Assembly: GCA_022605955.1 (NCBI GenBank)
Contig: JAKCOZ010000245.1
Location: 62,001-126,000, forward strand
Length of the DNA stretch: 64,000 nucleotides
Source: Rallus limicola
Lineage: Eukaryota > Chordata > Aves > Gruiformes > Rallidae
Reading direction: 5' to 3'
Numbering within the stretch: position 1 is the stretch's first letter; each line of letters starts with the position of its first letter. The translations under genes and the position numbers were made by a program. Under the pieces are notes generated by a model. It had not been told where the DNA came from, did not search any database, and saw only the letters and a list, made by a program, of their open reading frames with translations. Shown piece after piece: positions 48,520 to 60,600 of this stretch.

Positions 48520-50233
48520 TTTTCTCGGCCCTAGCAGACTGCAGTTCAAAACATGCTAAACGTCCAGCAATAACTCCCAAAGTAAAGAAGCTAGGCCTTA
48601 AAGGCATAGCTTGTCTGAAACCTCCTAACAGGACACACGAGCAGACCCTGTCGCTTTGGCTCTCAGCCTTTTCCTTTGCCTGGAAAGAGGGAACATGCCT
48701 GGAACCTCCTACGGTGCTTTTCTCGGCCCTAGCAGACTGCAGTTCAAAACATGCTAAACGTCCAGCAATAACTCCCAAAGTAAAGAAGCTAGGCCTGAAA
48801 GGCATAGCTTGTCTGAAACCTCCTAACAGGACACACGAGCAGACCCTGTCGCTTTGGCTCTCAGCCTTTTCCTTTGCCTGGAAAGAGGGAACATGCCTGG
48901 AACCTCCTACGGTGCTTTTCTCGGCCCTAGCAGACTGCAGTTCAAAACATGCTAAACGTCCAGCAATAACTCCCAAAGTAAAGAAGCTAGGCCTGAAAGG
49001 CATAGCTTGTCTGAAACCTCCTAACAGGACACACGAGCAGACCCTGTCGCTTTGGCTCTCAGCCTTTTCCTTTGCCTGGAAAGAGGGAACATGCCTGGAA
49101 CCTCCTACGGTGCTTTTCTCGGCCCTAGCAGACTGCAGTTCAAAACATGCTAAACGTCCAGCAATAACTCCCAAAGTATAGAAGCTAGGCCTGAAAGGCA
49201 TAGCTTGTCTGAAACCTCCTAACAGGACACACGAGCAGACCCTGTCACTTTGGCTCTCAGCCTTTTCGTTTGCCTGGAAAGAGGGAACATGCCTGGAACC
49301 TCCTACGGTGCTTTTCTCGGCCCTAGCAGACTGCAGTTCAAAACATGCTAAACGTCCAGCAATAACTCCCAAAGTAAAGAAGCTAGGCCTGAAAGGCATA
49401 GCTTGTCTGAAACCTCCTAACAGGACACACGAGCAGACCCTGTCGCTTTGGCTCTCAGCCTTTTCCTTTGCCTGGAAAGAGGGAACATGCCTGGAACCTC
49501 CTACGGTGCTTTTCTCGGCCCTAGCAGACTGCAGTTCAAAATATGCTAAACGTCCAGCAATAACTCCCAAAGTAAAGAAGCTAGGCCTGAAAGGCATAGC
49601 TTGTCTGAAACCTCCTAACAGGACACACGAGCAGACCCTGTCGCTTTGGCTCTCAGCCTTTTCCTTTGCCTGGAAAGAGGGAACATGCCTGGAACCTCCT
49701 ACGGTGCTTTTCTCGGCCCTAGCAGACTGCAGTTCAAAACATGCTAAACGTCCAGCAATAACTCCCAAAGTAAAGAAGCTAGGACTGAAAGGCATAGCTT
49801 GTCTGAAACCTCTTAACAGGACACACGAGCAGACCCTGTCGCCTTGGCTCTCAGCCTTTTCCTTTGCCTGGAAAGAGGGAACATGCCTGGAACCTCCTAC
49901 GGTGCTTTTCTCGGCCCTAGCAGACTGCAGTTCAAAACATGCTAAACGTCCAGCAATAACTCCCAAAGTAAAGAAGCTAGGCCTGAAAGGCATAGCTTGT
50001 CTGAAACCTCCTAACAGGACACACGAGCAGACCCTGTCACTTTGGCTCTCAGCCTTTTCCTTTGCCTGGAAAGAGGGAACATGCCTGGAACCTCCTACGG
50101 TGCTTTTCTCGGCCCTAGCAGACTGCAGTTCAAAACATGCTAAACGTCCAGCAATAACTCCCAAAGTAAAGAAGCTAGGCCTGAAAGGCATAGCTTGTCT
50201 GAAACCTCCTAACAGGACACACGAGCAGACCCT

Positions 50234-52015
50234 ATCACTTTGGCTCTCAGCCTTTTCCTTTGCCTGGAAAGAGGGAACATGCCTGGAACCTCCTACGGTG
50301 CTTTTCTCGGCCCTAGCAGACTGCAGTTCAAAACATGCTAAACGCCCAGCAATAACTCCCAAAGTAAAGAAGTTAGGCCTGAAAGGCATAGCTTTTCTGA
50401 AACCTCCTAACAGGACACACGAGCAGACCCTGTCGCTTTGGCTCTCAGCCTTTTCCTTTGCCTGGAAAGAGGGAACATGCCTGGAACCACCTACGGTGCT
50501 TTTCTCGGCCCTAGGAGACTGCAGTTCAAAACATGCTAAACGTCCAGCAATAACACCCAAATTAAAGAAGCTAGGCCTGAAAGGCATAGCTTGTCTGAAA
50601 CCTCCTAACAGGACACACGAGCAGACCCTGTCACTTTGGCTCTCAGCTTTTTCCTTTGCCTGGAAAGAGGGAACATGCCTGGAACCTCCTACGGTGCTTT
50701 TCTCGGCCCTAGCAGACTGCAGTTCAAAACATGCTAAACGTCCAGCAATAACTCCCAACGTAAAGAAGCTAGGCCTGAAAGGCATAGCTTGTCTGAAACC
50801 TCCTAACAGGACACACGAGCAGACCCTGTCGCTTTGGCTCTCAGCCTTTTCCTTTGCCTGGAAAGAGGGAACATGCCTGGAACCTCCTACGGTGCTTTTC
50901 TCGGCCCTAGCAGACTGCAGTTCAAAACATGCTAAACGTCCAGCAATAACTCCCAAAGTAAAGAAGCTAGGCCTGAAAGGCATAGCTTGTCTGAAACCTC
51001 CTAACAGGACACACGAGCAGACCCTGTCACTTTGGCTCTCAGCCTTTTCCTTTGCCTGGAAAGAGGGAACATGCCTGGAACCTCCTACGGTGCTTTTCTC
51101 GGCCCTAGCAGACTGCAGTTCAAAACATGCTAAACGTCCAGCAATAACTCCCAAAGTAAAGAAGTTAGGCCTGAAAGGCATAGCTTTTCTGAAACCTCCT
51201 AACAGGACACACGAGCAGACCCTGTCGCTTTGGCTCTCAGCCTTTTCCTTTGCCTGGAAAGAGGGAACATGCCTGGAACCTCCTACGGTGCTTTTCTCGG
51301 CCCTAGCAGACTGCAGTTCAAAACATGCTAAACGTCCAGCAATAACTCCCAAAGTAAAGAAGCTAGGCCTGAAAGGCATAGCCTGTCTGAAACCTCCTAA
51401 CAGGACACACGAGCAGACCCTGTCACTTTGGCTCTCAGCCTTTTCCTTTGCCTGGAAAGAGGGAACATGCCTGGAACCTCCTACGGTGCTTTTCTCGGCC
51501 CTAGTAGACTGCAGTTCAAAACATGCTAAACGTCCAGCAATAACTCCCAAAGTAAAGAAGTTAGGCCTGAAAGGCATAGCTTTTCTTAAACCTCCTAACA
51601 GGACACACGAGCAGACCCTGTCGCTTTGGCTCTCAGCCTTTTCCTTTGCCTGTAAAGAGGGAACATGCCTGGAACCTCCTACGGTGCTTTTCTCGGCCCT
51701 AGCAGACTGCAGTTCAAAACATGCTAAACGTCCAGCAATAACTCCCAAAGTAAAGAAGCTAGGCCTGAAAGGCATAGCTTGTCTGAAACCTCCTAACAGG
51801 ACACACGAGCAGACCCTGTCGCTTTGGCTCTCAGCCTTTTCCTTTGCCTGGAAAGAGGGAACATGCCTGGAACCTCCTACGGTGCATTTCTCGGCCCTAG
51901 CAGACTGCAGTTCAAAACATGCTAAACGTCCAGCAATAACTCCCAAAGTAAAGAAGCTAGGCCTGAAAGGCATAGCTTGTCTGAAACCTCCTAACAGGAC
52001 ACACGAGCAGACCCT
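50234..52015 (-). repeat. 9-mer higher-order repeat inside the inverted segment, copy 1
   Basis: Plus-strand readings of the shared markers, each spaced 1,782 bp, are AACGCCCAGC (50,341 and 52,123), CTAGGAGACT (50,511 and 52,293) with ACACCCAAATT, TCTCAGCTTT (50,643 and 52,425) and CTCCCAACG (about 50,752 and 52,534). The match is interrupted at about 50,371-50,398, where this copy has AAGTTAGGCC and AGCTTTTCTG. Those two variants recur together 792 and 1,188 bp downstream (51,163 and 51,559). Confidence 0.78.
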
Positions 52016-52990
52016 GTCACTTTGGCTCTCAGCCTTTTCCTTTGCCTGGAAAGAGGGAACATGCCTGGAACCTCCTACGGTGCTTTTCTCGGCCCTAGCA
52101 GACTGCAGTTCAAAACATGCTAAACGCCCAGCAATAACTCCCAAAGTAAAGAAGCTAGGCCTGAAAGGCATAGCTTGTCTGAAACCTCCTAACAGGACAC
52201 ACGAGCAGACCCTGTCACTTTGGCTCTCAGCCTTTTCCTTTGCCTGGAAAGAGGGAACATGCCTGGAACCTCCTACGGTGCTTTTCTCGGCCCTAGGAGA
52301 CTGCAGTTCAAAACATGCTAAACGTCCAGCAATAACACCCAAATTAAAGAAGCTAGGCCTGAAAGGCATAGCTTGTCTGAAACCTCCTTACAGGACACAC
52401 GAGCAGACCCTGTCACTTTGGCTCTCAGCTTTTTCCTTTGCCTGGAAAGAGGGAACATGCCTGGAACCTCCTACGGTGCTTTTCTCGGCCCTAGCAGACT
52501 GCAGTTCAAAACATGCTAAACGTCCAGCAATAACTCCCAACGTAAAGAAGCTAGGCCTGAAAGGCATAGCTTGTCTGAAACCTCCTAACAGGACACACGA
52601 GCAGACCCTGTCGCTTTGGCTCTCAGCCTTTTCCTTTGCCTGGAAAGAGGGAACATGCCTGGAACCTCCTACGGTGCTTTTCTCGGCCCTAGCAGACTGC
52701 AGTTCAAAACATGCTAAACGTCCAGCAATAACTCCCAAAGTAAAGAAGCTAGGCCTGAAAGGCATAGCCTGTCTGAAACCTCCTAACAGGACACACGAGC
52801 AGACCCTGTCACTTTGGCTCTCAGCCTTTTCCTTTGCCTGGAAAGAGGGAACATGCCTGGAACCTCCTACGGTGCTTTTCTCGGCCCTAGCAGACTGCAG
52901 TTCAAAACATGCTAAACGTCCAGCAATAACTCCCAAAGGAAAGAAGCTAGGCCTGAAAGGCATAGCTTGTCTGAAACCTCCTAACAGGAC
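52016..52990 (-). repeat. 9-mer higher-order repeat inside the inverted segment, truncated copy 2
   Basis: Second copy of the block with the CTAGGAGACT and ACACCCAAATT unit, cut off by the right inversion junction after about five monomers. It also carries CAGGACACAC preceded by CCTTA (about 52,386), which makes a stop in the reverse open frame. The truncation indicates that the 9-mer duplication predates the junction, or that both formed in one event. Confidence 0.7.
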
Positions 52991-52998
52991 AAGCTATG
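52961..52998. repeat. Right inversion junction: giant palindrome centre, 16-nt spacer
   Basis: CATAGCTTGTC at 52,961-52,971 pairs with GACAAGCTATG at 52,988-52,998 around a 16-nt spacer. The mirror symmetry continues outward for about 4.5 kb on the left and further on the right. The two joined contexts share GACA (52,988-52,991), a 4-bp microhomology. The join lies in the left arm of the per-monomer dyad. Confidence 0.9.
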
Positions 52999-55900
52999 CC
53001 TTTCAGGCCTCGCTTCTTTACTTTGGGAGTTATTGCTGGACGTTTAGCATGTTTTGAACTGCAGTCTGCTAGGGCCGAGAAAAGCACCGTAGGAGGTTCC
53101 TGGCATGTTCCCTCTTTCCAGGCAAAGGAAAAGGCTGAGAGCCAAAGTGACAGGGTCTGCTCGTGTGTCCTCTTAGGAGGTTTCAGACAAGCTATGCCTT
53201 TCAGGCCTCGCTTCTTTACTTTGGGAGTTATTGCTGGACGTTTAGCATGTTTTGAACTGCAGTCTGCTAGGGCCGAGAAAAGCACCGTAGGAGGTTCCAG
53301 GCATGTTCCCTCTTTCCAGGCAAAGGAAAAGGCTGAGAGCCAAAGTGAGAGGGTCTGCTCGTGTGTCCTGTTAGGAGGTTTCAGACAAGCTATGCCTTTC
53401 AGGCCTAGCTTCTTTACTTTGGGAGTTATTGCTGGACGTTTAGCATGTTTTGAACTGCAGTCTGCTAGGGCCGAGAAAAGCACCGTAGGAGGTTCCAGGC
53501 ATGTTCCCTCTTTCCAGGCAAAGGAAAAGGCTGAGAGCCAAAGCGACAGGGTCTGCTCGTGTGTCCTGTTAGGAGGTTTCAGACAAGCTATGCCTTTCAG
53601 GCCTAGCTTCTTTACTTTGGGAGTTATTGCTGGACGTTTAGCATGTTTTGAACTGCAGTCTGCTAGGGCCGAGAAAAGCACCGTAGGAGGTTCCAGGCAT
53701 GTTCCCTCTTTCCAGGCAAAGGAAAAGCCTGAGAGCCAAAGCGACAGGGTCTGCTCGTGTGTCCTGTTAGGAGGTTTCAGACAAGCTATGCCTTTCAGGC
53801 CTAGCTTCTTTACTTTGGTAGTTATTGCTGGACGTTTAGCATGTTTTGAACTGCAGTCTGCTAGGGCCGAGAAAAGCACCGTAGGAGGTTCCGGGCATGT
53901 TCCCTCTTTCCAGGCAAAGGAAAAGGCTGAGAGCCAAAGTGACAGGGTCTGCTCGTGTGTCCTGTTAGGAGGTTTCAGACAAGCTATGCCTTTCAGGCCT
54001 CGCTTCTTTACTTTGGGAGTTATTGCTGGACGTTTAGCATGTTTTGAACTGCAGTCTGCTAGGGCCGAGTAAAGCACCGTAGGAGGTTCCAGGCATGTTC
54101 CCTCTTTCCAGGCAAAGGAAAAGGCTGAGAGCCAAAGTGACAGGGTCTGCTCGTGTGTCCTGTTAGGAGGTTTCAGACAAGCTATGCCTTTCAGGCCTAG
54201 CTTCTTTACTTTGGGAGTTATTGCTGGACGTTTAGAATGTTTTGAACTGCAGCCTGCTAGGGCCGAGAAAAGCACCGTAGGAGGTTCCAGGCATGTTCCC
54301 TCTTTCCAGGCAAAGGAAAAGGCTGAGAGCCAAAGTGACAGGGTCTGCTTGTGTGTCCTGTTAGGAGGTTTCAGACAAGCTATGCCTTTCAGGCCTAGCT
54401 TCTTTACTTTGGGAGTTATTGCTGGACGTTTAGCATGTTTTGAACTGCAGTCTGCTAGGGCCGAGAAAAACACCGTAGGAGGTTCCAGGCATGTTCCCTC
54501 TTTCCAGGCAAAGGAAAAGGCTGAGAGCCAAAGCGACAGGGTCTGCTCGTGTGTCCTGTTAGGAGGTTTCAGACAAGCTATGCCTTTCAGGCCTAGCTTC
54601 TTTACTTTGGGAGTTATTGCTGGATGTTTAGCATGTTTTGAACTGCAGTCTGCTAGGGCCGAGAAAAGCACCGTAGGAGGTTCCAGGCATGTTCCCTCTT
54701 TCCAGGCAAAGGAAAAGGCTGAGAGCCAAAGTGACAGGGTCTGCTTGTGTGTCCTGTTAGGAGGTTTCAGACAAGCTATGCCTTTCATGCCTAGCTTCTT
54801 TACTTTGGGAGTTATTGCTGGACGTTTAGCATGTTTTGAACTGCAGTCTGCTAGGGCCGAGAAAAGCACCGTAGGAGGTTCCAGGCATGTTCCCTCTTTC
54901 CAGGCAAAGGAAAAGGCTGAGAGCCAAAGCGACAGGGTCTGCTCGTGTGTCCTGTTAGGAGGTTTCAGACAAGCTATGCCTTTCAGGCCTAGCTTCTTTA
55001 CTTTGGGAGTTATTGCTGGACGTTTAGCATGTTTTGAACTGCAGTCTGCTAGGGCCGAGAAAAGCACCGTAGGAGGTTCCAGGCATGTTCCCTCTTTCCA
55101 GGCAAAGGAAAAGGCTGAGAGCCAAAGCGACAGGGTCTGCTCGTGTGTCCTGTTAGGAGGTTTCAGACAAGCTATGCCTTTCAGGCCTAGCTTCTTTACT
55201 TTGGGAGTTATTGCTGGACGTTTAGCATGTTTTGAACTGCAGTCTGCTAGGGCCGAGAAAAGCACCGTAGGAGGTTCCAGGCATGTTCCCTCTTTCCAGG
55301 CAAAGGAAAAGGCTGAGAGCCAAAGTGACAGGGTCTGCTCGTGTGTCCTGTTAGGAGGTTTCAGACAAGCTATGCCTTTCAGGCCTAGCTTCTTTACTTT
55401 GGGAGTTATTGCTGGACGTTTAGCATGTTTTGAACTGCAGTCTGCTAGGGCCGAGAAAAGCACCGTAGGAGGTTCCAGGCATGTTCCCTCTTTCCAGGCA
55501 AAGGAAAAGGCTGAGAGCCAAAGTGACAGGGTCTGCTCGTGTGTCCTGTTAGGAGGTTTCAGACAAGCTATGCCTTTCAGGCCTAGCTTCTTTACTTTGG
55601 GAGTTATTGCTGGACGTTTAGCATGTTTTGAACTGCAGTCTGCTAGGGCCGAGAAAAGCACCGTAGGAGGTTCCAGGCATGTTCCCTCTTTCCAGGCAAA
55701 GGAAAAGGCTGAGAGCCAAAGTGACAGGGTCTGCTCGTGTGTCCTGTTAGGAGGTTTCAGACAAGCCATGCCTTTCAGGCCTAGCTTCTTTACTTTGGGC
55801 GTTATTGCTGGACGTTTAGCATGTTTTGAACTGCAGTCTGCTAGGGCCGAGAAAAGCACCATAGGAGGTTCCAGGCATGTTCCCTCTTTCCAGGCAAAGG

Positions 55901-56053
55901 AAAAGGCTGAGAGCCAAAGCGACAGGGTCTGCTCGTGTGTCCTGTTAGGAGGTTTCAGACAAGCTATGCCTTTCAGGCCTAGCTTCTTTACTTTGGGAGT
56001 TATTGTTGGACGTTTAGCATGTTTTGAACTGCAGTCTGCTAGGGCCGAGAAAA

Positions 56054-56066
56054 GCACCGTTCCAGG
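56054..56066 (+). other. 7-bp deletion in one monomer
   Basis: This unit reads GCACCGTTCCAGG where every neighbour has seven further bases (TAGGAGG) after CACCG. The deleted stretch is flanked by GT on both sides, as expected for slippage or short-homology repair. It is one of the few clean indels outside the 35-kb patch and changes the reading frame of the long open frame. Confidence 0.85.
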
Positions 56067-57650
56067 CATGTTCCCTCTTTCCAGGCAAAGGAAAAGGCTG
56101 AGAGCCAAAGCGACAGGGTCTGCTCGTGTGTCCTGTTAGGAGGTTTCAGACAAGCTATGCCTTTCAGGCCTAGCTTCTTTACTTTGGGAGTTATTGCTGG
56201 ACGTTTAGCATGTTTTGAACTGCAGTCTGCTAGGGCCGAGAAAAGCACCGTAGGAGGTTCCAGGCATGTTCCCTCTTTCCAGGCAAAGGAAAAGGCTGAG
56301 AGCCAAAGCGACAGGGTCTGCTCGTGTGTCCTGTTAGGAGGTTTCAGACAAGCTATGCCTTTCAGGCCTAGCTTCTTTACTTTGGGAATTATTGCTGGAC
56401 GTTTAGCATGTTTTGAACTGCAGTCTGCTAGGGCCGAGAAAAGCACCGTAGGAGGTTCCAGGCATGTTCCCTCTTTCCAGGCAAAGGAAAAGGCTGAGAG
56501 CCAAAGCGACAGGGTCTGCTCGTGTGTCCTGTTAGGAGGTTTCAGACAAGCTATGCCTTTCAGGCCTAGCTTCTTTACTTTGGGAGTTATTGCTGGACGT
56601 TTAGCATGTTTTGAACTGCAGTCTGCTAGGGCCGAGAAAAGCACCGTAGGAGGTTCCAGGCATGTTCCCTCTTTCCAGGCAAAGGAAAAGGCTGAGAGCC
56701 AAAGTGACAGGGTCTGCTCGTGATTCCTCTTAGGAGGTTTCAGACAAGCTATGCCTTTCAGGCCTAGCTTCTTTACTTTGGGAGTTATTGCTGGACGTTT
56801 AGCATGTTTTGAACTGCAGTCTGCTAGGGCCGAGAAAAGCACCGTAGGAGGTTCCAGGCATGTTCCCTCTTTCCAGGCAAAGGAAAAGGCTGAGAGCCAA
56901 AGCGACAGGGTCTGCTCGTGTGTCCTGTTAGGAGGTTTCAGACAAGCTATGCCTTTCAGGCCTAGTTTCTTTACTTTGGGAGTTATTGCTGGACGTTTAG
57001 CATGTTTTGAACTGCAGTCTGCTAGGGCCGAGAAAAGCACCGTAGGAGGTTCCAGGCATGTTCCCTCTTTCCAGGCAAAGGAAAAGGCTGAGAGCCAAAG
57101 TGACAGGGTCTGCTCGTGTGTCCTGTTAGGAGGTTTCAGACAAGCTATGCCTTTCAGGCCTAGCTTCTTTACTTTGGGAGTTATTGCTGGACGTTTAGCA
57201 TGTTTTGAACTGCAGTCTGCTAGGGCCGAGAAAAGCACCGTAGGAGGTTCCAGGCATGTTCCCTCTTTCCAGGCAAAGGAAAAGGCTGAGAGCCAAAGTG
57301 ACAGGGTCTGCTCGTGTGTCCTGTTAGGAGGTTTCAGACAAGCTATGCCTTTCAGGCCTAGCTTCTTTACTTTGGGAGTTATTGCTGGACGTTTAGCATG
57401 TTTTGAACTGCAGTCTGCTAGGGCCGAGAAAAGCACCGTAGGAGGTTCCAGGCATGTTCCCTCTTTCCAGGCAAAGGAAAAGGCTGAGAGCCAAAGTGAC
57501 AGGGTCTGCTCGTGTGTCCTGTTAGGAGGTTTCAGACAAGCTATGCCTTTCAGGCCTAGCTTCTTTACTTTGGGAGTTATTGCTGGACGTTTAGCATGTT
57601 TTGAACTGCAGTCTGCTAGGGCCGAGAAAAGCACCGTAGGAGGTTCCAGT

Positions 57651-60600
57651 CATGTTCCCTCTTTCCAGGCAAAGGAAAAGGCTGAGAGCCAAAGCGACAG
57701 GGTCTGCTCGTGTGTCCTGTTAGGAGGTTTCAGACAAGCTATGCCTTTCAGGCCTAGCTTCTTTACTTTGGGAGTTATTGCTGGACGTTTAGCATGTTTT
57801 GAACTGCAGTCTGCTAGGGCCGAGAAAAGCACCGTAGGAGGTTCCAGGCATGTTCCCTCTTTCCAGGCAAAGGAAAAGGCTGAGAGCCAAAGTGACAGGG
57901 TCTGCTCGTGTGTCCTGTTAGGAGGTTTCAGACAAGCTATGCCTTTCAGGCCTAGCTTCTTTACTTTGGGAGTTATTGCTGGACGTTTAGCATGTTTTGA
58001 ACTGCAGTCTGCTAGGGCCGAGAAAAGCACCGTAGGAGGTTCCAGGCATGTTCCCCCTTTCCAGGCAAAGGAAAAGGCTGAGAGCCAAAGTGACAGGGTC
58101 TGCTCGTGTGTCCTGTTAGGAGGTTTCAGACAAGCTATGCCTTTCAGGCCTAGCTTCTTTACTTTGGGAGTTATTGCTGGACGTTTAGCATTTTTTGAAT
58201 TGCAGTCTGCTAGGGCCGAGAAAAGCACCGTAGGAGGTTCCAGGCATGTTCCCTCTTTCCAGGCAAAGGAAAAGGCTGAGAGCCAAAGTGACAGGGTCTG
58301 CTCGTGTGTCCTGTTAGGAGGTTTCAGACAAGCTATGCCTTTCAGGCCTCGCTTCTTTACTTTGGGAGTTATTGCTGGACGTTTAGCATGTTTTGAACTG
58401 CAGTCTGCTAGGGCCGAGAAAAGCACCGTAGGAGGTTCCAGGCATGTTCCCTCTTTCCAGGCAAAGGAAAAGGCTGAGAGCCAAAGTGACAGGGTCTGCT
58501 CGTGTGTCCTGTTAGGAGGTTTCAGACAAGCTATGCTTTTCAGGCCTAGCTTCTTTACTTTGGGAGTTATTGCTGGACGTTTAGCATGTTTTGAACTGCA
58601 GTCTGCTAGGGCCGAGAAAAGAACCGTAGGAGGTTCCAGGCATGTTCCCTCTTTCCAGGCAAAGGAAAAGGCTGAGAGCCAAAGCGACAGGGTCTGCTCG
58701 TGTGTCCTGTTAGGAGGTTTCAGACAAGCTATGCCTTTCAGTCCTAGCTTCTTTACTTTGGGAGTTATTGCTGGACGTTTAGCATGTTTTGAACTGCAGT
58801 CTGCTAGGGCCGAGAAAAGCACCGTAGGAGGTTCCAGGCATGTTCCCTCTTTCCAGGCAAAGGAAAAGGCTGAGATCCAAAGCGACAGGGTCTGCTCGTG
58901 TGTCCTGTTAGGAGGTTTCAGACAAGCTATGCCTTTCAGGCCTCGCTTCTTTACTTTGGGAGTTATTGCTGGACGTTTAGCATGTTTTGAACTGCAGTCT
59001 GCTAGGGCCGAGAAAAGCACCGTAGGAGGTTCCAGGCATGTTCCCTCTTTCCAGGCAAAGGAAAAGGCTGAGAGCCAAAGTGACAGGGTCTGCTCGTGTG
59101 TCCTGTTAGGAGGTTTCAGACAAGCTATGCCTTTCAGGCCTAGCTTCTTTACTTTGGGAGTTATTGCTGGACGTTTAGCATGTTTTGAACTGCAGTCTGC
59201 TAGGGCCGAGAAAAGCACCGTAGGAGGTTCCAGGCATGTTCCCTCTTTCCAGGCAAAGGAAAAGGCTGAGAGCCAAAGTGACAGGGTCTGCTCGTGTGTC
59301 CTGTAAGGAGGTTTCAGACAAGCTATGCCTTTCAGGCCTAGCTTCTTTACTTTGGGAGTTATTGCTGGACGTTTAGCATGTTTTGAACTGCAGTCTGCTA
59401 GGGCCGAGAAAAGTACCGTAGGAGGTTCCAGGCATGTTCCCTCTTTCCAGGCAAAGGAAAAGGCTGAGAGCCAAAGTGATAGGGTCTGCTCGTGTGTCCT
59501 GTTAGGAGGTTTCAGACAAGCTATGCCTTTCAGGCCTAGCTTCTTTACTTTGGGAGTTATTGCTGGACGTTTAGCATGTTTTGAACTGCAGTCTGCTAGG
59601 GCCGAGAAAAGCACCGTAGGAGGTTCCAGGCATGTTCCCTCTTTCCAGGCAAAGGAAAAGGCTGAGAGCCAAAGCGACAGGGTCTGCTCGTGTGTCCTGT
59701 TAGGAGGTTTCAGACAAGCTATGCCTTTCAGGCCTAGCTTCTTTACTTTGGGAGTTATTGCTGGACGTTTAGCATGTTTTGAACTGCAGTCTGCTAGGGC
59801 CGAGAAAAGCACCGTAGGAGGTTCCAGGCATGTTCCCTCTTTCCAGGCAAAGGAAAAGGCTGAGAGCCAAAGCGACAGGGTCTGCTCGTGTGTCCTGTTA
59901 GGAGGTTTCAGACAAGCTATGCCTTTCAGGCCTAGCTTCTTTACTTTGGGAGTTATTGCTGGACGTTTAGCATGTTTTGAACTGCAGTCTGCTAGGGCCG
60001 AGAAAAGCACCGTAGGAGGTTCCAGGCATGTTGCCTCTTTCCAGGCAAAGGAAAAGGCTGAGAGCCAAAGTGACAGGGTCTGCTCGTGTGTCCTGTTAGG
60101 AGGTTTCAGACAAGCTATGCCTTTCAGGCCTAGCTTCTTTACTTTGGGAGTTATTGCTGGACGTTTAGCATGTTTTGAACTGCAGTCTGCTAGGGCCGAG
60201 AAAAGCACCGTAGGAGGTTCCAGGCATGTTCCCTCTTTCCAGGCAAAGGAAAAGGCTGAGAGCCAAAGTGACAGGGTCTGCTCGTGTGTCCTGTTAGGAG
60301 GTTTCAGACAAGCTATGCCTTTCAGGCCTCGCTTCTTTACTTTGGGAGTTATTGCTGGACGTTTAGCATGTTTTGAACTGCAGTCTGCTAGGGCCGAGAA
60401 AAGCACCGTAGGAGGTTCCAGGCATGTTCCCTCTTTCCAGGCAAAGGAAAAGGCTGAGAGCCAAAGCGACAGGGTCTGCTCGTGTGTCCTGTTAGGAGGT
60501 TTCAGACAAGCTATGCCTTTCAGGCCTAGCTTCTTTACTTTGGGAGTTATTGCTGGACGTTTAGCATGTTTTGAACTGCAGTCTGCTAGGGCCGAGAAAA

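Larger units (their letters stand above)
48481..52990 (-). repeat. Inverted satellite segment, about 23 monomers
   Basis: The array flips orientation at 48,480/48,481, where GTAGGAG is followed by CCTGGAAAGAGGG, and flips back at about 52,990, where CCTCCTAACAGGAC runs into AAGCTATGCC. The segment is 4,510 bp, that is 22 monomers plus 154 bp. Re-inverting it does not restore intact monomers: about 71 bp would be missing at one end and about 66 bp at the other. It therefore arose with loss of ends, or as a copy inserted in reverse. Its units are R class. Many of its variants (below) were not seen in the flanking array, so it is not an obvious copy of a neighbouring stretch. Misassembly must be excluded. 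Confidence 0.95.

Noticed and set aside
48481..52990. Inverted block as a transposon or segment with terminal inverted repeats
   Set aside because: The block consists only of reversed satellite monomers. There are no terminal repeats of its own, no target-site duplication and no transposase.
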